Source of the DNA: Ryuthela nishihirai
Lineage: Eukaryota; Arthropoda; Arachnida; Araneae; Heptathelidae
Direction: 5' to 3'
Assembly: GCA_038380435.1 (NCBI GenBank)
Contig: JAWZYU010000009.1
Coordinates: forward strand, 67,237,901 to 67,301,900
Length of the DNA stretch: 64,000 nt
Shown here piece by piece: positions 1-10,125 of this stretch. The notes below the pieces were generated by a model. That model was not told where the DNA came from. It saw only the letters and a program-made list of their open reading frames with translations, and did no database searches. The first letter of the stretch is position 1. Each line of letters starts with the position of its first letter. The position numbers and the translations under genes were made by a program.

Positions 1-150
1 ACAAGGTCGAAAAAAATAATAATCCAATATTTGTTTCTCAAATTCGGATTAAAATCAGGCAGAAATAGAGAAAAAAAGTCCAAATTTTCACGTATTAGGC
101 ATTAATAATAATAGGAAAGGATGAAGTTCACTACAATGCTTTTCATTTTT

Positions 151-367
151 AGTAATTAGGCAAGTGTGAAGAAATCTTCCTTCTAAGTCCCTTGTGGTGA
201 TGATCACACGGTAAATGCTTCACAGCACAACTACTGCAACCTTTCTTAAGGAAATGTGAATTTCCTCTGCCTGAGCTCAAATGGTAGAGTAATTGGCCCG
301 TCCAGGAGATACCTAGTTCGTGTACGGGAGACGGATGGGTGGATTTCTTCACACCTGTCTAATTGCT
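151..367 (+). repeat. SINE-like element with inverted ends
   Basis: Ends at 151-175 and 343-367 are inverted copies sharing GTGTGAAGAAAT and an AATTAG-type motif. Between them lies a pol III-like A box (TGAGCTCAAATGGTAGAG, 272-289) and a B-box-like AGTTCGTGTAC (315-325). The spacing suits a tRNA-derived promoter, so this could be a SINE with a folded 5' part or a MITE that captured a tRNA-like segment. No second copy was seen in the window. Confidence 0.4.
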
Positions 368-990
368 AATATTAACATTATTATTTACGTACAACAAACA
401 ACATATCCATTGCCAATGCTTTTTCAGCGAGATTTGTTCTGTACAAACTCTTCCGTCTAATTCTTTTAAATTCACAAGAGCTATTCATCTATAAATTATG
501 TTTTTAACGTACCTAAAATGTTTTTTGGTGTATCTACAGTGTTTTTATCATTAATAAATGTGGCCTTATTCTGATTTTTTCAATATTCTCCTGCTGTGTG
601 GTATGTTAGGAACGAATAAATTAATTTCAATACATTAAGATGAGATTTTAATTTTCTTTTAATGAATGGTATCCTGGAAACAGGCCCAGATTTAGAAAAT
701 AAATAAAAAAAGGACGGACACACTAGACGTAAAATTATACTTTAAATATTAAAAATCCTGCCAAATATGTGAATTATTTTTACTATTATAAATCCTGCGA
801 AAGAGTCTGACTCGTGTCGGATGTTTCTATTATTGTAATGTGCATGGTAATGTTTCTGTAATGACAGGAATTCGAAAAGGAAAATGCACGTATATGGACT
901 GATGTTTTTGATTGTTGATGATGGCGTACAGTCCTTAAATTGCAAAAATGTGAAATATGTGTTTACTCTTGTTTATCGTTATATTAAATA
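368..990. other. AT-rich stretch without a recognised gene
   Basis: No credible ORF was seen. A short piece near 674-700 resembles the left end of the repeat at 9502-9771 (ACAGGCCCAGATTTAG versus CCAGGCCTGGATCTAG), so an old end of that family may lie here. Confidence 0.4.
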
Positions 991-1020
991 GCATCATCAT
1001 CATCCTCAAGCAGCCATGGG

Positions 1021-1344
1021 CTACGGAGGTCCAACCAGACCGTGCAATTTAGTTCTCCAAGAAAGTCTATCCTGAGCTACATCTACTGCATCTGGCCACT
1101 GCACACCAATTCTAACAAGGTCCTGTTTGACATTGTCTGCCCACCGCATCCTAGGTCTCCCCTTCTTTCTGAGGCCTTTAGGCACACTGTTCATAACCCT
1201 ATTCGCCAATCTATAATTATTCATACGGGCAACATGGCCAAACCAACGGAGTCTCTCTCTGCACAATATGCTGCTTAAAGGAGGTTGCAGACTCCTTTGC
1301 CTAACCTCATCATTAGTTACATAGTTGAACCACCTAATGCCCAA
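1021..1344 (-). pseudogene. LINE ORF2 C-terminal segment
   Basis: This 107-residue frame contains RLRWFGHVARM followed by a GRPRMRWADNVKQDL-type block and a final DRLSWR stretch. This tail follows the RT in many endonuclease/RT proteins of RTE-like LINEs. It continues the RT of 1408-1962 after a frame break near 1345-1407. In that gap another frame still encodes residues linking SYGSET to LDAFDSRCLR. Confidence 0.75.
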
Positions 1345-1407
1345 GATACTGCGTAAGCATCTGGAATCAAAAGCATCTAGTTTCCTGTTATCTTGTTTAC
1401 AAAGTGT

Positions 1408-1962
1408 TCAAGTTTCACTACCATAACTAATCCTAGAAAGAACCAAACTATTATACAGTCTAATTTTAGTCTTTAGGTGTATACACCTATTTCTCCACAA
1501 TCTCCATAAATTCTTAAAAGTCCCGGCAGCAATCCCAATTTGTCTGTTAATCTCATACCGCACATCACCAGTATCTGTTACGTAGCTCCCAAGGTAATTA
1601 AACTGTGACACATGCTCAACACTGCAACCATTCAGATTAACTGAATCACAGCCTGCCTGACAAATTTTCATCACTTTAGTTTTCTCTCTGTTTATAACCA
1701 AACCTACTCTACTACCAGTCTCATCAACAGCTCGAATGAAAGAGTTCATCTCATCAACATCATTTGCCAAAAGGGCTAAATCATCAGCATAATCTAAATC
1801 AGACATTTTCGTATCTCCAGACCATTTAAAGCCAAAATATTTCCATTGAAGTGAATTTCGCATAACATTATCAATAACCAAGCTAAAGAGAAAAGGAGAA
1901 AAATAGGAACCCTTGTCGAACACTAGAAGTAATGCTAAACCAATTGCTACAAGCCTTACCAT
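1408..1962 (-). pseudogene. LINE reverse transcriptase palm/thumb
   Basis: The catalytic box is LDYADDLALLA, preceded by SYFSPFLFSLVIDNVM (the region after the usual QG motif, which here lies in a broken frame) and followed by GLVINREKTKVM and FNYLGSYVTD. These are the palm motifs of a non-LTR RT that copies element RNA at the nicked target. The N-terminal dozen residues are an out-of-frame start and not the native beginning. The aspartates are intact but flanking frameshifts make the protein non-functional. Confidence 0.8.
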
Positions 1963-2114
1963 CTCTCACACACGACTCAGTGTTATTATAGAGAGCTTTC
2001 ATTATGTTAACTAACTTGTCTGGTATACCATATGATCTCACAAATTATGACGATCAACAGAGTCAAAAGCCTTTTTGAAATCAACAAAGCTAGCAACCAA
2101 AGGTTTCTGAAACT

Positions 2115-2495
2115 CTAAACATTTCTCAAGAATCTGCCTAATGAAAATATCTGATCCACACATCTCCTACCACTTCTGAATCCACATTGCTCATCAAGCA
2201 ATTGACTGTCAACCAAAGTTTTAATTCTATTAAGCACAATCATGCAAAGAACTTTACCTGGAACAGAGAGTAGGCTTATACCCCTATAGTTATCACAAGA
2301 ACTGCGATCTCCTGTTTTGAAACTAGGGATAACAACAGCTCTGGTACAATCCTTAGGAACCATGCCTTTATCATAAAACATATTCAAAATTTCAGTCATC
2401 CAAGTGGTAACAGAAACATTCCCAGCTCTAAGCATTTCCGTAGTAATTTCATCTACACCTGGGGATTTATGTAGTTTAAGTTTAGAAACAGCCAA
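2115..2495 (-). pseudogene. LINE reverse transcriptase fingers
   Basis: The N-terminal RT blocks are visible: KSPGVDEITTEML, then RAVVIPSFKTGD with NYRGISLLSVPGKV, then LLDEQCGFRSGRRCVDQIF. This order is standard for non-LTR RT. The downstream FVDFKKAFDSVDR block sits in another frame near 2060-2110. It overlaps the linker ORF at 2453-3031 through a frameshift close to 2500. Confidence 0.8.
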
Positions 2496-3031
2496 AATAA
2501 CTTCAGATTGTTTATAGGGTCAACATTAAAGCCACCAATGCATCTATCATCATTGCAAACAATGAGAATAGAACTAACCGCATTGTTTAGAATATCACTG
2601 AAATACTCAGCCCACCTAGCCATGACAGAATCCTCCCCTTCTATAACCTTACCTTGTTTATCCTTCAATCCCTGTATACCTGTCCGTTTTCTACCACACA
2701 AAATATTAACTATCTGGTACAGCTCTCTGCTGTTGTGCTGTCTAACTGCTTCCTCGGCTTTGTCAGCCAAACCATCAAGCCAAAGATTCTTATCAGCAGC
2801 TAACTGATCTTTTACACGTTTATTAAGTTCTCTGTAATGCTTTCTATTAGGACTAGTAGGGTATTGATTAAGGACATTCCTGCAGTTCTTTCTTTCTGAA
2901 ATAAGCTCAAGTGCCTTATCACTCAGATAATTTTGTCTCTTCTGCTCCTTTTTTCCTAAAAGAGTACTGTTAGTGTCCAAAAAATCTTGTTTGAAATGAT
3001 CCCATTCTTCCTCAACTTCAGTAGTAAGCAT
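2453..3031 (-). pseudogene. LINE ORF2 linker between endonuclease and RT
   Basis: The 192-residue frame starts with a basic, helix-rich linker (YLSDKALELISERKNCRN, LNKRVKDQLAADKNLWLDGL) and reaches a WAEYFSDILN block that normally precedes the RT of RTE-like proteins. From about 2560 downward homology leaves this frame, so the last 40 or so residues are frameshift product. The start methionine is not native because the element is truncated just upstream. Confidence 0.65.
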
Positions 3032-3321
3032 ACCATATTTTCAAACATTTCCCTTTATCAACTATGCGCTGAACATGTACATAAAATAGAAAATAAACTT
3101 ACTATTTAACAATATTTTTCCTCCATTACTCTTAGAATCATTTTCAAAAATTGACTTCCTTCCTCCCAATTATTTTCCCAGCACGAGAACTGCCTGTCTT
3201 AATCTACCGTAGGTTTCCCTATCTTGCATCTGTAGTAAGTGTGCACTGCCATATAACATAAAATAATTAATAATACATTCCCTTATCTTTGTCTATGGGC
3301 CGTTTCACCTCTGAGCTGTGC

Positions 3322-3675
3322 TTTTTTGCTCATAATGGGTTAAATGGAGAGGTTACAAGGACTCCCATGACTAAGAATAGGTTCGGGGTAAGGGGTCCAC
3401 TGGATAGGGCGTTAGGAGACAGATGGCACCTCCCATCAAAACCATCCAGCTTCTTCTTTAACTTACACAGGAGTATGGCTTTCTACACATGGGGCCACTG
3501 CTTAATATTCCATCAGGCGGACGCTAGTCTTTCCATGTGCATTGGTGCCCATTATGACAGAGGGTAGTGTGTAGGTTTAGTGAAGATAAATCTCAGTGCG
3601 GCACAGGTGGAACTTGAATCTGGGAATCGCGGATTGCGAGCCTCGATGCTGCCGACTGCATGAAACCACTGCATC
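3322..3675 (-). repeat. SINE-A copy
   Basis: This is a full-length-like copy in minus orientation. The tRNA-derived head is at the right end (B-box complement near 3615-3640) and the tail at the left end (TTGCTCATAATGGGTTAAAT). Its body carries the family core seen throughout the window, including complements of GGCTTGGAAAGGCC and GAGATTTATCTCC. The 92-residue ORF inside it is incidental. Confidence 0.75.
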
Positions 3676-3685
3676 TTTGCCTATA

Positions 3686-3900
3686 CAGTCGCTTAAAAAA
3701 ATATCCGAACACTATGGCTGATTACAGAATTCACAAAAAAATATCTGGCAACGATTTTTTTTAAATTAGTGATCTGGCAACCTTCATGTACTGTACACGA
3801 AGGTTGCCAGATCAGTAATTTCTAAAAAAAATCGTTGCCAGATATTTTTTCTGAATTTTTATAATCAACCATGATGTTCGGATATTTTTTTGAGCGACTG
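3686..3900. mobile_element. Palindromic Tc1/mariner-type MITE, copy 1
   Basis: The 215-bp element is nearly one complete inverted repeat centred at about 3793 (CCTTCATGTAC / GTACACGAAGG). It is flanked by TA on both sides (3684-3685, 3901-3902). Termini are CAGTCGCTTAAAAAAATATC and its complement. It has no coding capacity. Copy 2 lies at 23234-23445. Confidence 0.8.
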
Positions 3901-3956
3901 TACCTATTAAATATATATGTACGAATTTAATTAATTTTGATAAACAAGCATAGCCT

Positions 3957-4124
3957 TCCCGTGGCCCAGTGGTTAGTGTGCTTAGCTACTGATCAAAGGG
4001 CACTGGGTAAGGTATGGATGCTTGTGCTGAGGTCTCGCTTTCGTCACAGACCATCTCTATGGCATATAAACTGACAGGCTCCTGTCAGACCTCTGTGGTA
4101 AGCAGCTGCTCGAGGGGGTATTTA
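3957..4124 (+). repeat. SINE-B copy
   Basis: The head CCGTGGCCCAGTGGTTAG is a tRNA-like A box. The copy then runs through GGTAAGGTATGG and the conserved tail AAACTGACAGGCTCCTGTCA, ending in GAGGGGGTATTTA. The B box is damaged by a small deletion compared with the best copy at 43548-43745. Confidence 0.75.
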
Positions 4125-4726
4125 AGAAAAATAACAAACTCTTATGAAATGCATATTTTTCCTGTTGCTATTTTTTGCAGGTTTAACCCGAATATTAAAT
4201 TTCTTTTTAGAGGGTAAAAATTGGCTGATATCGAGTAAAAGCCAAAAAAGCTACACAGTACTTATAATAAAGTAAGAGAAGTTGTATATAGGTTTTCATT
4301 TAAATATTTCTGAAGTGTTACTTAATGTACATAAACTCTCTAGAAATATTTTCCTTAAAAGAGATTATGTTGGTAGATGAGAGGACAAAATTCAAGCACA
4401 GTTTCAAATATTTTTCCCACTTTGTTGTGTATTGTGTAGTTCTGATTATTATAATGTTTTTATGTAAAATTGAAAACGTTTGTTAATAAGGACTCTTATT
4501 CAGAAATCTGGGAAGGAAAATTCCTTTTTTGGATAAGATGAAACCCACGCTGTCTGGTCCGTATAAACGACATCAAGCTATCGCTGTATATTTGTTGCAA
4601 CCTACTTATAACTACACTGAATATTATGATGGGGAACCATTTAATGGGTTTATATATTTGCCCTAAGCAAACATGAATGTTGATACACATAACGCAAGTC
4701 ATTTCTGCTATTTCTCTGACCAATGC
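4125..4726. other. AT-rich stretch without a recognised feature
   Basis: Only short ORFs occur on either strand, with no domain motifs, and no repeat of the families identified elsewhere was seen. Confidence 0.4.
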
Positions 4727-5080
4727 TCATGGCGAAAAGGAAAGCCTGTTTATTTCCACATCAGCTAGCTTTTCCTGCTTACTCCCTACGAGATCATGAC
4801 ACGTGGAGATGCAGAATGAGTTTATCTCCTCCAAAACTTCCGCCGGTAGCTGTGCCACCCCGTAGACCACTAACGTGATGCTTTTGCTTGTCACGTAACC
4901 TTTGAGCAACAGAATTAACGTGACTGCCGCAGTGGCGAGAACGGACTCTCGGCTCGCAAGTCTCTCTTCCGACGGCCACTGCATCGGTAAAGGCCTAACA
5001 TCAGTGTCAAGCTCGCTGGAGACACAACACGACGTACGGGCCACAGAGAACGACATCTTATTGAAATGGAAGCGTTTCAT
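4727..5080 (-). CDS. Unrecognised ORF in a GC-richer patch
   Basis: A 117-residue minus-strand ORF lies in a patch (about 4790-5150) with more G+C and CpG than its surroundings. The N-terminus has several Cys and Ser residues. A hydrophobic stretch (AAVTLILLLKGYV) near residues 50-62 could span a membrane. No family is recognised. It could be a first exon, an unknown repeat, or chance. The opposite strand is also open (4902-5150), which lowers confidence. Confidence 0.2.
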   Translation of the reverse strand: MKRFHFNKMSFSVARTSCCVSSELDTDVRPLPMQWPSEERLASRESVLATAAVTLILLLKGYVTSKSITLVVYGVAQLPAEVLEEINSFCISTCHDLVGSKQEKLADVEINRLSFSP

Positions 5081-5159
5081 CTGGCGAAACGGCGAGGCCA
5101 GCTACGGAAGATTACTGAAACAAGCCCCAAGGGGCAGCTTCCGCCTCTAGCATAGATAG

Positions 5160-5693
5160 TTACGAGCGGTCAGTTGGCACAACTCGGGTTAAGTGAGTGC
5201 CTTTTCGAAATGTCTTGAGCAGTCGCGCTTGCACCGTAAAATCTGTTTCTCTTTCTCATTTGTTCGCTCTTTAATTGTCGTTGTTTTTAAGTGACGTCTC
5301 TTGAACAAAGCTCAGATTGTCTCTTCTCCTTTTTCTTTACTTATGGCGTTATTAGGAAAGTTAGTTTTCCGGACATACTCTCCTGTATGCGCAAAACAAT
5401 TTTGTTCTTTGAGTTTTATAGATCGTCCATAAATATTACGCGAATGAGGAAAAATTTTATGTAAACTGAAACAGCAGCATTATAAAATATATTGTTTTGG
5501 AAGATGTTAGATAAAGTTAGAATAAAGAAATGCAATGGTCTCTCACATAAATCTCTTTCTCAAGAAAAAAAGGGAACCAGATGCATGCATAAATTTATTT
5601 CCTAACTCAAGATCTACTCTCAATGCTACAACAACAGATATTTAAATCTTTGCACAAAAATGATTGTAGACCAGGAGAACACAACTCAAATTT
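5160..5693. other. No recognised feature
   Basis: Mixed-composition sequence follows the GC-richer patch. No ORF, SINE or TIR was recognised. Confidence 0.35.
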
Positions 5694-6035
5694 GACTGGT
5701 CAGAATCGACTTTTAATGAAATAAAGCGCGTCAGAACAGTCTCCTAACGGAAAGAAGCGGACTGGAATCCACTTCTATTTTAATAAAGCTGGTCAGAATC
5801 TATTTCTAATGGAATAAAGTGGGCCAAAATCGAATTCTAATGGAATAAAGTGGACTAAAATCAACTTCTAATGGAATAAAATTGGCTAAATTCTATTTCT
5901 AATGGAATAAAGTAGGTCATAATCGACTTCTAATGAAATAAATTAGACTAGAATCCACTTTAATGGAACACTTTAAATTAAACACTTTTAATGGAAAAAG
6001 CGGCGCAGAATCAATTTCTAATTGAATAAAGGGTC
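5694..6035. repeat. 31-bp minisatellite, about 11 diverged units
   Basis: Units resemble CTAATGGAATAAAGTGGRCT followed by AAAATCRAMTT and repeat with a 31-bp period, clearest at 5790-5900. Divergence increases toward both ends, as expected of an old array. There is no coding frame. Confidence 0.75.
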
Positions 6036-6605
6036 TAGATCTGGCTTCCGGGTTGTATGTATAACCCCTGTTCTAAACCAGGAGTAGGAAACCGGAGGCT
6101 CTGATCACAGAGGGAAAAAAAACGGCTCTTGACAACTTTTTAGTTCAATAATCAACTCTGAAATTATTTCAATGATTTTTGATTTAAAGAATCACCAGAG
6201 TAGATTGGCAGATTATATTTTGAAAGCACTAATGTAATTCAAATGCCCTAATTGTATTCCAAATTTGAATAAGTTGGTCGAGACGACTCGAAATCAAAGT
6301 CACACTGATGAAAGGTAGAATTTTTAAAAATCTTTTCAATTGTTTTATTGTATACACTTGAATACATCTATTTTAAAATCATTCTTTATGGTTTTATTTT
6401 TGTTAATAAAACAAAATCATACGTTATGGTTTTATTTTTGCTAATAAAATAATTGCGCTTTTTTTTTGGTCTTTCACCGAATAAAGATTATAATTTACAG
6501 CTCTCAAAATTTGTTGGTTTACCTTTTTTCCCGCTAATCTTGGTTATGAATCCCATAATGGTTCCCAACTCCTTTTATAGGCGAATGACGACTGCTGACA
6601 TTTTA
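6036..6605. other. AT-rich stretch with a possible hAT-type end
   Basis: CCAGGAGTAGGAAACCGG at about 6079 followed by CGGCTCTTGACAA at 6122 resembles the terminus of hAT-type MITEs that start CAGGGGTNGGCAACC. No matching opposite end was found, so this is only suggestive. The remainder shows no feature. Confidence 0.3.
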
Positions 6606-6726
6606 TTTAAATTTACAAGTACAAGCGATGATTAAATTTACAAGTACAAGCGATGATTAAATTTACAAGTACAAGCGATGATTAAATTTACAAGTACAAG
6701 CGATGACAAGCGCAGTACAAGCGATG
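6606..6726. repeat. 25-bp tandem repeat at a LINE truncation point
   Basis: Four near-identical units ATTAAATTTACAAGTACAAG+CGATG are followed by a shortened unit (6706-6726). On the minus strand each unit begins with codons for Asn-His-Arg-Leu. These are the same codons at which the adjoining RT reading (Asp-Thr-Ile-Asn-His-Arg) stops. The array therefore appears to have grown from the broken end of the LINE at 6727. Confidence 0.8.
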
Positions 6727-6911
6727 ATTAATGGTGTCATATACCGCAGATAGATCAACCAACGCTACTCCTGTCACTAGTTTCCTCTGAAATCCCTCTT
6801 CTATATGCTCCGTCAGGTTTAGCACCTGACTCGTATAACACTTTCCCGGGCGGAAACCCGCTTGTTGTGGGATAAATTTTGGCTCTATCTTGGGTCCGAT
6901 TCGGGATAGTA
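6727..6911 (-). pseudogene. LINE RT continuation in a second frame
   Basis: Reading minus from 6911 gives a continuous segment containing KLYERLILSRIGPKIEP, then QQAGFRPGKCYTSQVLNL and VALVDLSAVYDTINH. These are RT blocks 2b-3, directly following the YRPIS block of the upstream ORF after a one-base frameshift. The segment terminates at the 25-bp tandem repeat. Confidence 0.75.
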
Positions 6912-8015
6912 TTAAGCGTTCGTAAAGCTTAAAAAGATGGCAGAGAATGAAATAGGTCGGTAGCTTTTTGGATTATCTGGGTCTTTACCCGGCTTCAGAA
7001 GAGCAATAACTTTTGATTTCCTCCAGAGTTTAGGTAGGGAGTAGGTTTCACGGCAATGGTTAAACATATTCAAGATCCATAGCTTTGTCTTGGGTCCGAA
7101 ATTTTTTATCTGTTCTGTGCACAGATCGTCTATCCCTGCAGCTTTACCGATTTTCATATTTTTTAAAGCATTTTTGAGTTCTTCCATTTTAAAATGCATG
7201 CCCGACATATTCTCTTCGTCTGGCAGTCTTTGGATTTTTTGGCGTTTGATACTCCTATCAGGTTTGCTGTTAAGCAATAACTGGTTAGCTATTTGGTTAG
7301 CTGTGACATTTCCCTTTGCTGCGCTAACTTTGGGTTCACCGTTAAGTTTTTTTATGAGATTCCAGGCCATCTTGCTGCTGTGGGTCATGTCCATTCTCTC
7401 CAGAGTTTCTACCCATTTTTTCTGTCTGGATTCACTTAGGGCTCTCATGAGATTGTCTCTCAGCTCAATCGTGTCCTGGCTGAAAGGATTTGTGCTGTAT
7501 AGTTGATGGTATCTCTCTGTCATATCCTTCAGTTCGTTTGTTAGTCCGGGGATATAAAAATTCCTACATCCTCTGGGTATGTTTCTTCTGGACGTCCTCT
7601 TCACCATTTCAATGAACAGCTCATATTTCTGAGAAATAGCTGGAAGTCCCTTAATAGTTAAGTCTAAGTCATCTCTAAATGCTTTCCAGTTTGCTTTTTT
7701 AAAATTGAAAAGTCTTCTAAATAGGATCTCCTGCGTTTTTATGGCGGCGTAGACTTTCAGTCCAATAGGTCGATGTTGAGTTTTCGGTATAGGCTGCAAT
7801 ACCATTTTAACACAACAATCAGAGAGTAGTGTACTAGCAAAACAGATGTCAGGGTCGTACCCCTTCCGCCAAGCTCGGCTGTTAAAAGAATGGGGCAGTT
7901 TTGCATCGTGGACCAGGTCCACGATGTCTGCTTCGTTCCGCCCAGTCCTCAACTCCCTGGCCGTCTTCGTTTGTTGTTTCATAACCCCATGAGGTGGAAT
8001 GGCTGTTAAAGTCAC
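6912..8015 (-). pseudogene. LINE ORF2 central part (linker and RT start)
   Basis: This is the longest ORF in the window (367 residues). It contains the linker between endonuclease and RT and then ALKNMKIGKAAGIDDLCTE, LWRKSKVIALLKPGKDPD and NPKSYRPISFSAI, which are RT fingers. The first 25 residues overlap another frame that encodes endonuclease residues, so the methionine is fortuitous. The last residues (LSFTNA) are frameshift product. A shadow ORF on the plus strand (7090-7506) is ignored. Confidence 0.75.
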
Positions 8016-8076
8016 CTAACACGAATTGAATTTTCTGGGATGCAAAACTTTTCTTTGCCTGGAATTGGAACTCCAC
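7882..8076 (-). pseudogene. LINE endonuclease, GDFNSH block
   Basis: The frame holds FVLGDFNSHSTSWGYET, a signature of APE-type LINE endonucleases in which the Asp and Asn are catalytic. The next part (RSRHRGPGPRC onward) is out of frame with the domain, which continues in the 6912-8015 frame. The endonuclease would nick target DNA to prime reverse transcription. Confidence 0.7.
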
Positions 8077-8185
8077 TCCTGGGGGGTTTATAGTAAGATG
8101 TTATAGTACAGTTGGCAAGTTCTACGGTGATAATTTCAATGTTATCAATATGGGAGTGCTCGACGGAGTTGGTTGTTACGTTATT

Positions 8186-8389
8186 TTATACAAAGACAGC
8201 GCTACCATATTTTTCATGAGGTATTTCTCCGACAAGTTTCATGTTGTGGATTTTGGGTCTGTTTTTATTTTCCCCTCGATGTGTTTCCTGTAGACACAGG
8301 ACGTCAACTTCCATTTGCTTACACATGTCTGATATTAAAAACTCTTTATTTATAGTAAGTCCTTCAATGTTGAGGCTTATTAACGTCAA
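8186..8389 (-). pseudogene. LINE endonuclease N-terminus
   Basis: The frame begins MTLISLNIEGLTINKEFLIS and reaches VDVLCLQETHRG, where the Asn of LNIEG and the Glu of QETH are the first two catalytic residues of APE endonucleases. It ends with YGSAVFV, after which the domain shifts frame. The 8412-8669 frame upstream lies in the leader or ORF1 end and is not recognised. Confidence 0.7.
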
Positions 8390-8669
8390 AGCCGGCCTTG
8401 AAAAAGGCCTTTCATTTTGGTTGGGATTCGTCCTTCCTGTCTCTTTGATGTCCGGTGGTGAAAGGATCAGTCGTCAGTGGTTTCCACTGATGTTGCCCAG
8501 GGTACGCCCGATTGCAACTTACTTCGTTTGAGTGTATTTCACTCTCATAAACCAATCGCAATCTTCTAGGAGGCTCCTTTCGTGTACCCCATATTTCAGT
8601 AATTACTTTAGCTTTCATTAAATTAAACCCAATATGCTTGGATATCACTATACTATGCTTGGATATCAC

Positions 8670-9501
8670 TATACTGGTTGGTGACTATACTGATATCAAA
8701 ATTCATATAACGTTTGTATGCTGGATGAGGGATTTCGCGAATAGTTCAAATCTTACTCTATATACTTTTCGAATTGTATGTACCCTAAACTCTAAGAAAT
8801 AGTTACAGGTCTAGGTAAATACCGTTTGATGATTCTAAGCCAGTAATTTACATACTTTCTACAATAGTGCTATCTCAACTTAGAAGTATTTCATTGCGCT
8901 ACCCTTGAACTCACTGGCCCCTCCCCCCAAATGTATGTGCAGTGGCAAGTAATGTCAATTATTGAGACATGGCTGACAGAAGAAGCAACTCAAAATACAA
9001 TGTTGCCAGCGGTCAATTACAAACGGCTACTGTTTCTGAAGTTGAACTTCATATCACATGATGCACATGCAATGATACGTATCACACATTTCATACGCAC
9101 GTGCAATTATTGAAGAAAGTTTCTAACTGAACAGCACGATCTTGTAACTGCAAGGAACGTGTTACTAAAAGCAATGCACCAAACTGAAGAACAATCACCC
9201 TCTGACATTTCAATAATTACAATCAGTTAAATTTTAAAACAAATTTTCGTGGGAAATTTCGCACTCTCTAACCAACTAGCAGCGCTCCCACACTTAGAAG
9301 TCATTGATCTAAATTGTCAGAAGAGATAACTGGAAGCTAACCACTCATTATCAGTGCAATCGAAATAAAAAGAATAAGAAAAGAGACGTAGGGATCAACA
9401 TTAAAAGTAGAAATTGATCTCCATTTCACTATCAGTTCCTTGATTTTGGAAGAAATTATCGCTTCTGTGCAGGAGCTGGTTCCGTTTTAAAAATCACTTA
9501 A
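8670..9501. other. No recognised gene
   Basis: Apart from a 20-bp direct duplication (GCTTGGATATCACTATACTA-like, 8637-8675), only short ORFs without domain features occur. Confidence 0.35.
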
Positions 9502-9771
9502 TTGGAACCAGGCCTGGATCTAGAAATAAAAATCAAGGGGATGAGGGGCAAGGAACACAGTCGAGCTGGAAAATGTAAAGGTAGACTCAAAGGACTAGAT
9601 TTCCAATTCAGTATAACATTTCCCCTCTGGTTTACGATCTTTAAAAACATTTCTTGAAAAATGCTTGAACTATAAATAAGTTTAATAATTTTTTTCCTGT
9701 ATTATCCTTACAAGCATTCTAACCCCCCCCCCCTCTCTCCCTCCACACACCAGATCCGGGCCTGGTTCCAA
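9502..9771. mobile_element. MITE-like element with GGAACCAGGCC ends
   Basis: TTGGAACCAGGCCTGGATCT at 9502 is mirrored by CAGATCCGGGCCTGGTTCCA at 9751-9770. The 270-bp interior contains TCTTGAAAAATGC and AGCATTCT motifs near a CCCTCC-rich right end. Similar interiors occur at about 36770-36925 and 63865-64000. No clean target duplication was identified. Confidence 0.5.
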
Positions 9772-9792
9772 ATAGTTCATTAAATTAAAAAA

Positions 9793-9893
9793 AAACCAGC
9801 TTCCGTTTAATAAACAGGTTAAACTTTTTTCAAAGATGATGTCTAAACTCTTAACGAAAGTTTAATCTATTTATTAAACGGAAGCTTTGGTTT
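9793..9893. repeat. Short inverted repeat
   Basis: AAACCAGCTTCCGTTTAATA at 9793 faces TTATTAAACGGAAGCTTTGG near 9871-9890. The arms are about 32 bp and imperfect, around a 35-base spacer. It is probably a small foldback element adjacent to the preceding MITE. Confidence 0.6.
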
Positions 9894-10063
9894 ACCAACA
9901 GAAGGATTACCTGCAAATTTTATCCCCCTTGCCCTCTATTGGCTTCTCATGCATCATATAAAATTTTAACAGAATGACAGGTCCTCTGACTTAGTAGTCA
10001 GATTGGCTGATTATTACAGTAGGCACCAATCTAGGGTGAGAACCATATACTCTGAACAATAAG

Positions 10064-10125
10064 GAACACTCTGGATGGCCTTGACAAGAGGCATCCTTCT
10101 GCTTCCTAACAGCTGTTTATATGAC
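10064..10125 (+). repeat. SINE-A fragment (tail part)
   Basis: AACACTCTGGATGGCCTTGA and CCTAACAGCTGTTTAT match the late body of SINE-A. Head and tail are missing. Confidence 0.5.

Larger units (their letters stand above)
991..3045 (-). mobile_element. RTE-like non-LTR retrotransposon, 5'-truncated and decayed
   Basis: Read on the minus strand, the element runs from a pre-RT linker (3031) through the RT core with a YADD box (about 1790) to a C-terminal tail (1021). It ends in a GAT/GATGAT microsatellite tail at 991-1005, a 3' end style common in RTE-type LINEs. The endonuclease is missing, so the copy is 5'-truncated near 3045. The reading frame shifts several times, so it is dead. The same family recurs as a 3' tail at 23741-23803 (plus) and as older copies at 45630-45880 and 54950-55870 (minus). 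The clade name is inferred from motif style and was not tested by phylogeny. Confidence 0.8.
6727..8669 (-). mobile_element. Jockey/I-like LINE, 3'-truncated
   Basis: In minus orientation an APE-type endonuclease region (8389 down to about 7880) is followed by a linker and the RT fingers (8015-6912). RT blocks then continue in another frame to 6727, where the element stops just after the DLSAVYDTINH block. The FADD/YADD box, thumb, 3' UTR and tail are absent. Losing the 3' end is unusual for a LINE, whose copies normally lose the 5' end, so a later deletion or rearrangement is likely. The clade is inferred from motif style only. Confidence 0.75.

Noticed and set aside
4902..5150. 82-residue plus-strand ORF
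   Set aside because: It overlaps a longer minus ORF in the same GC-richer patch and shows no motif. Neither strand is convincing.
7090..7506. 138-residue plus-strand ORF
   Set aside because: It is antisense to a LINE ORF2 with clear RT motifs.
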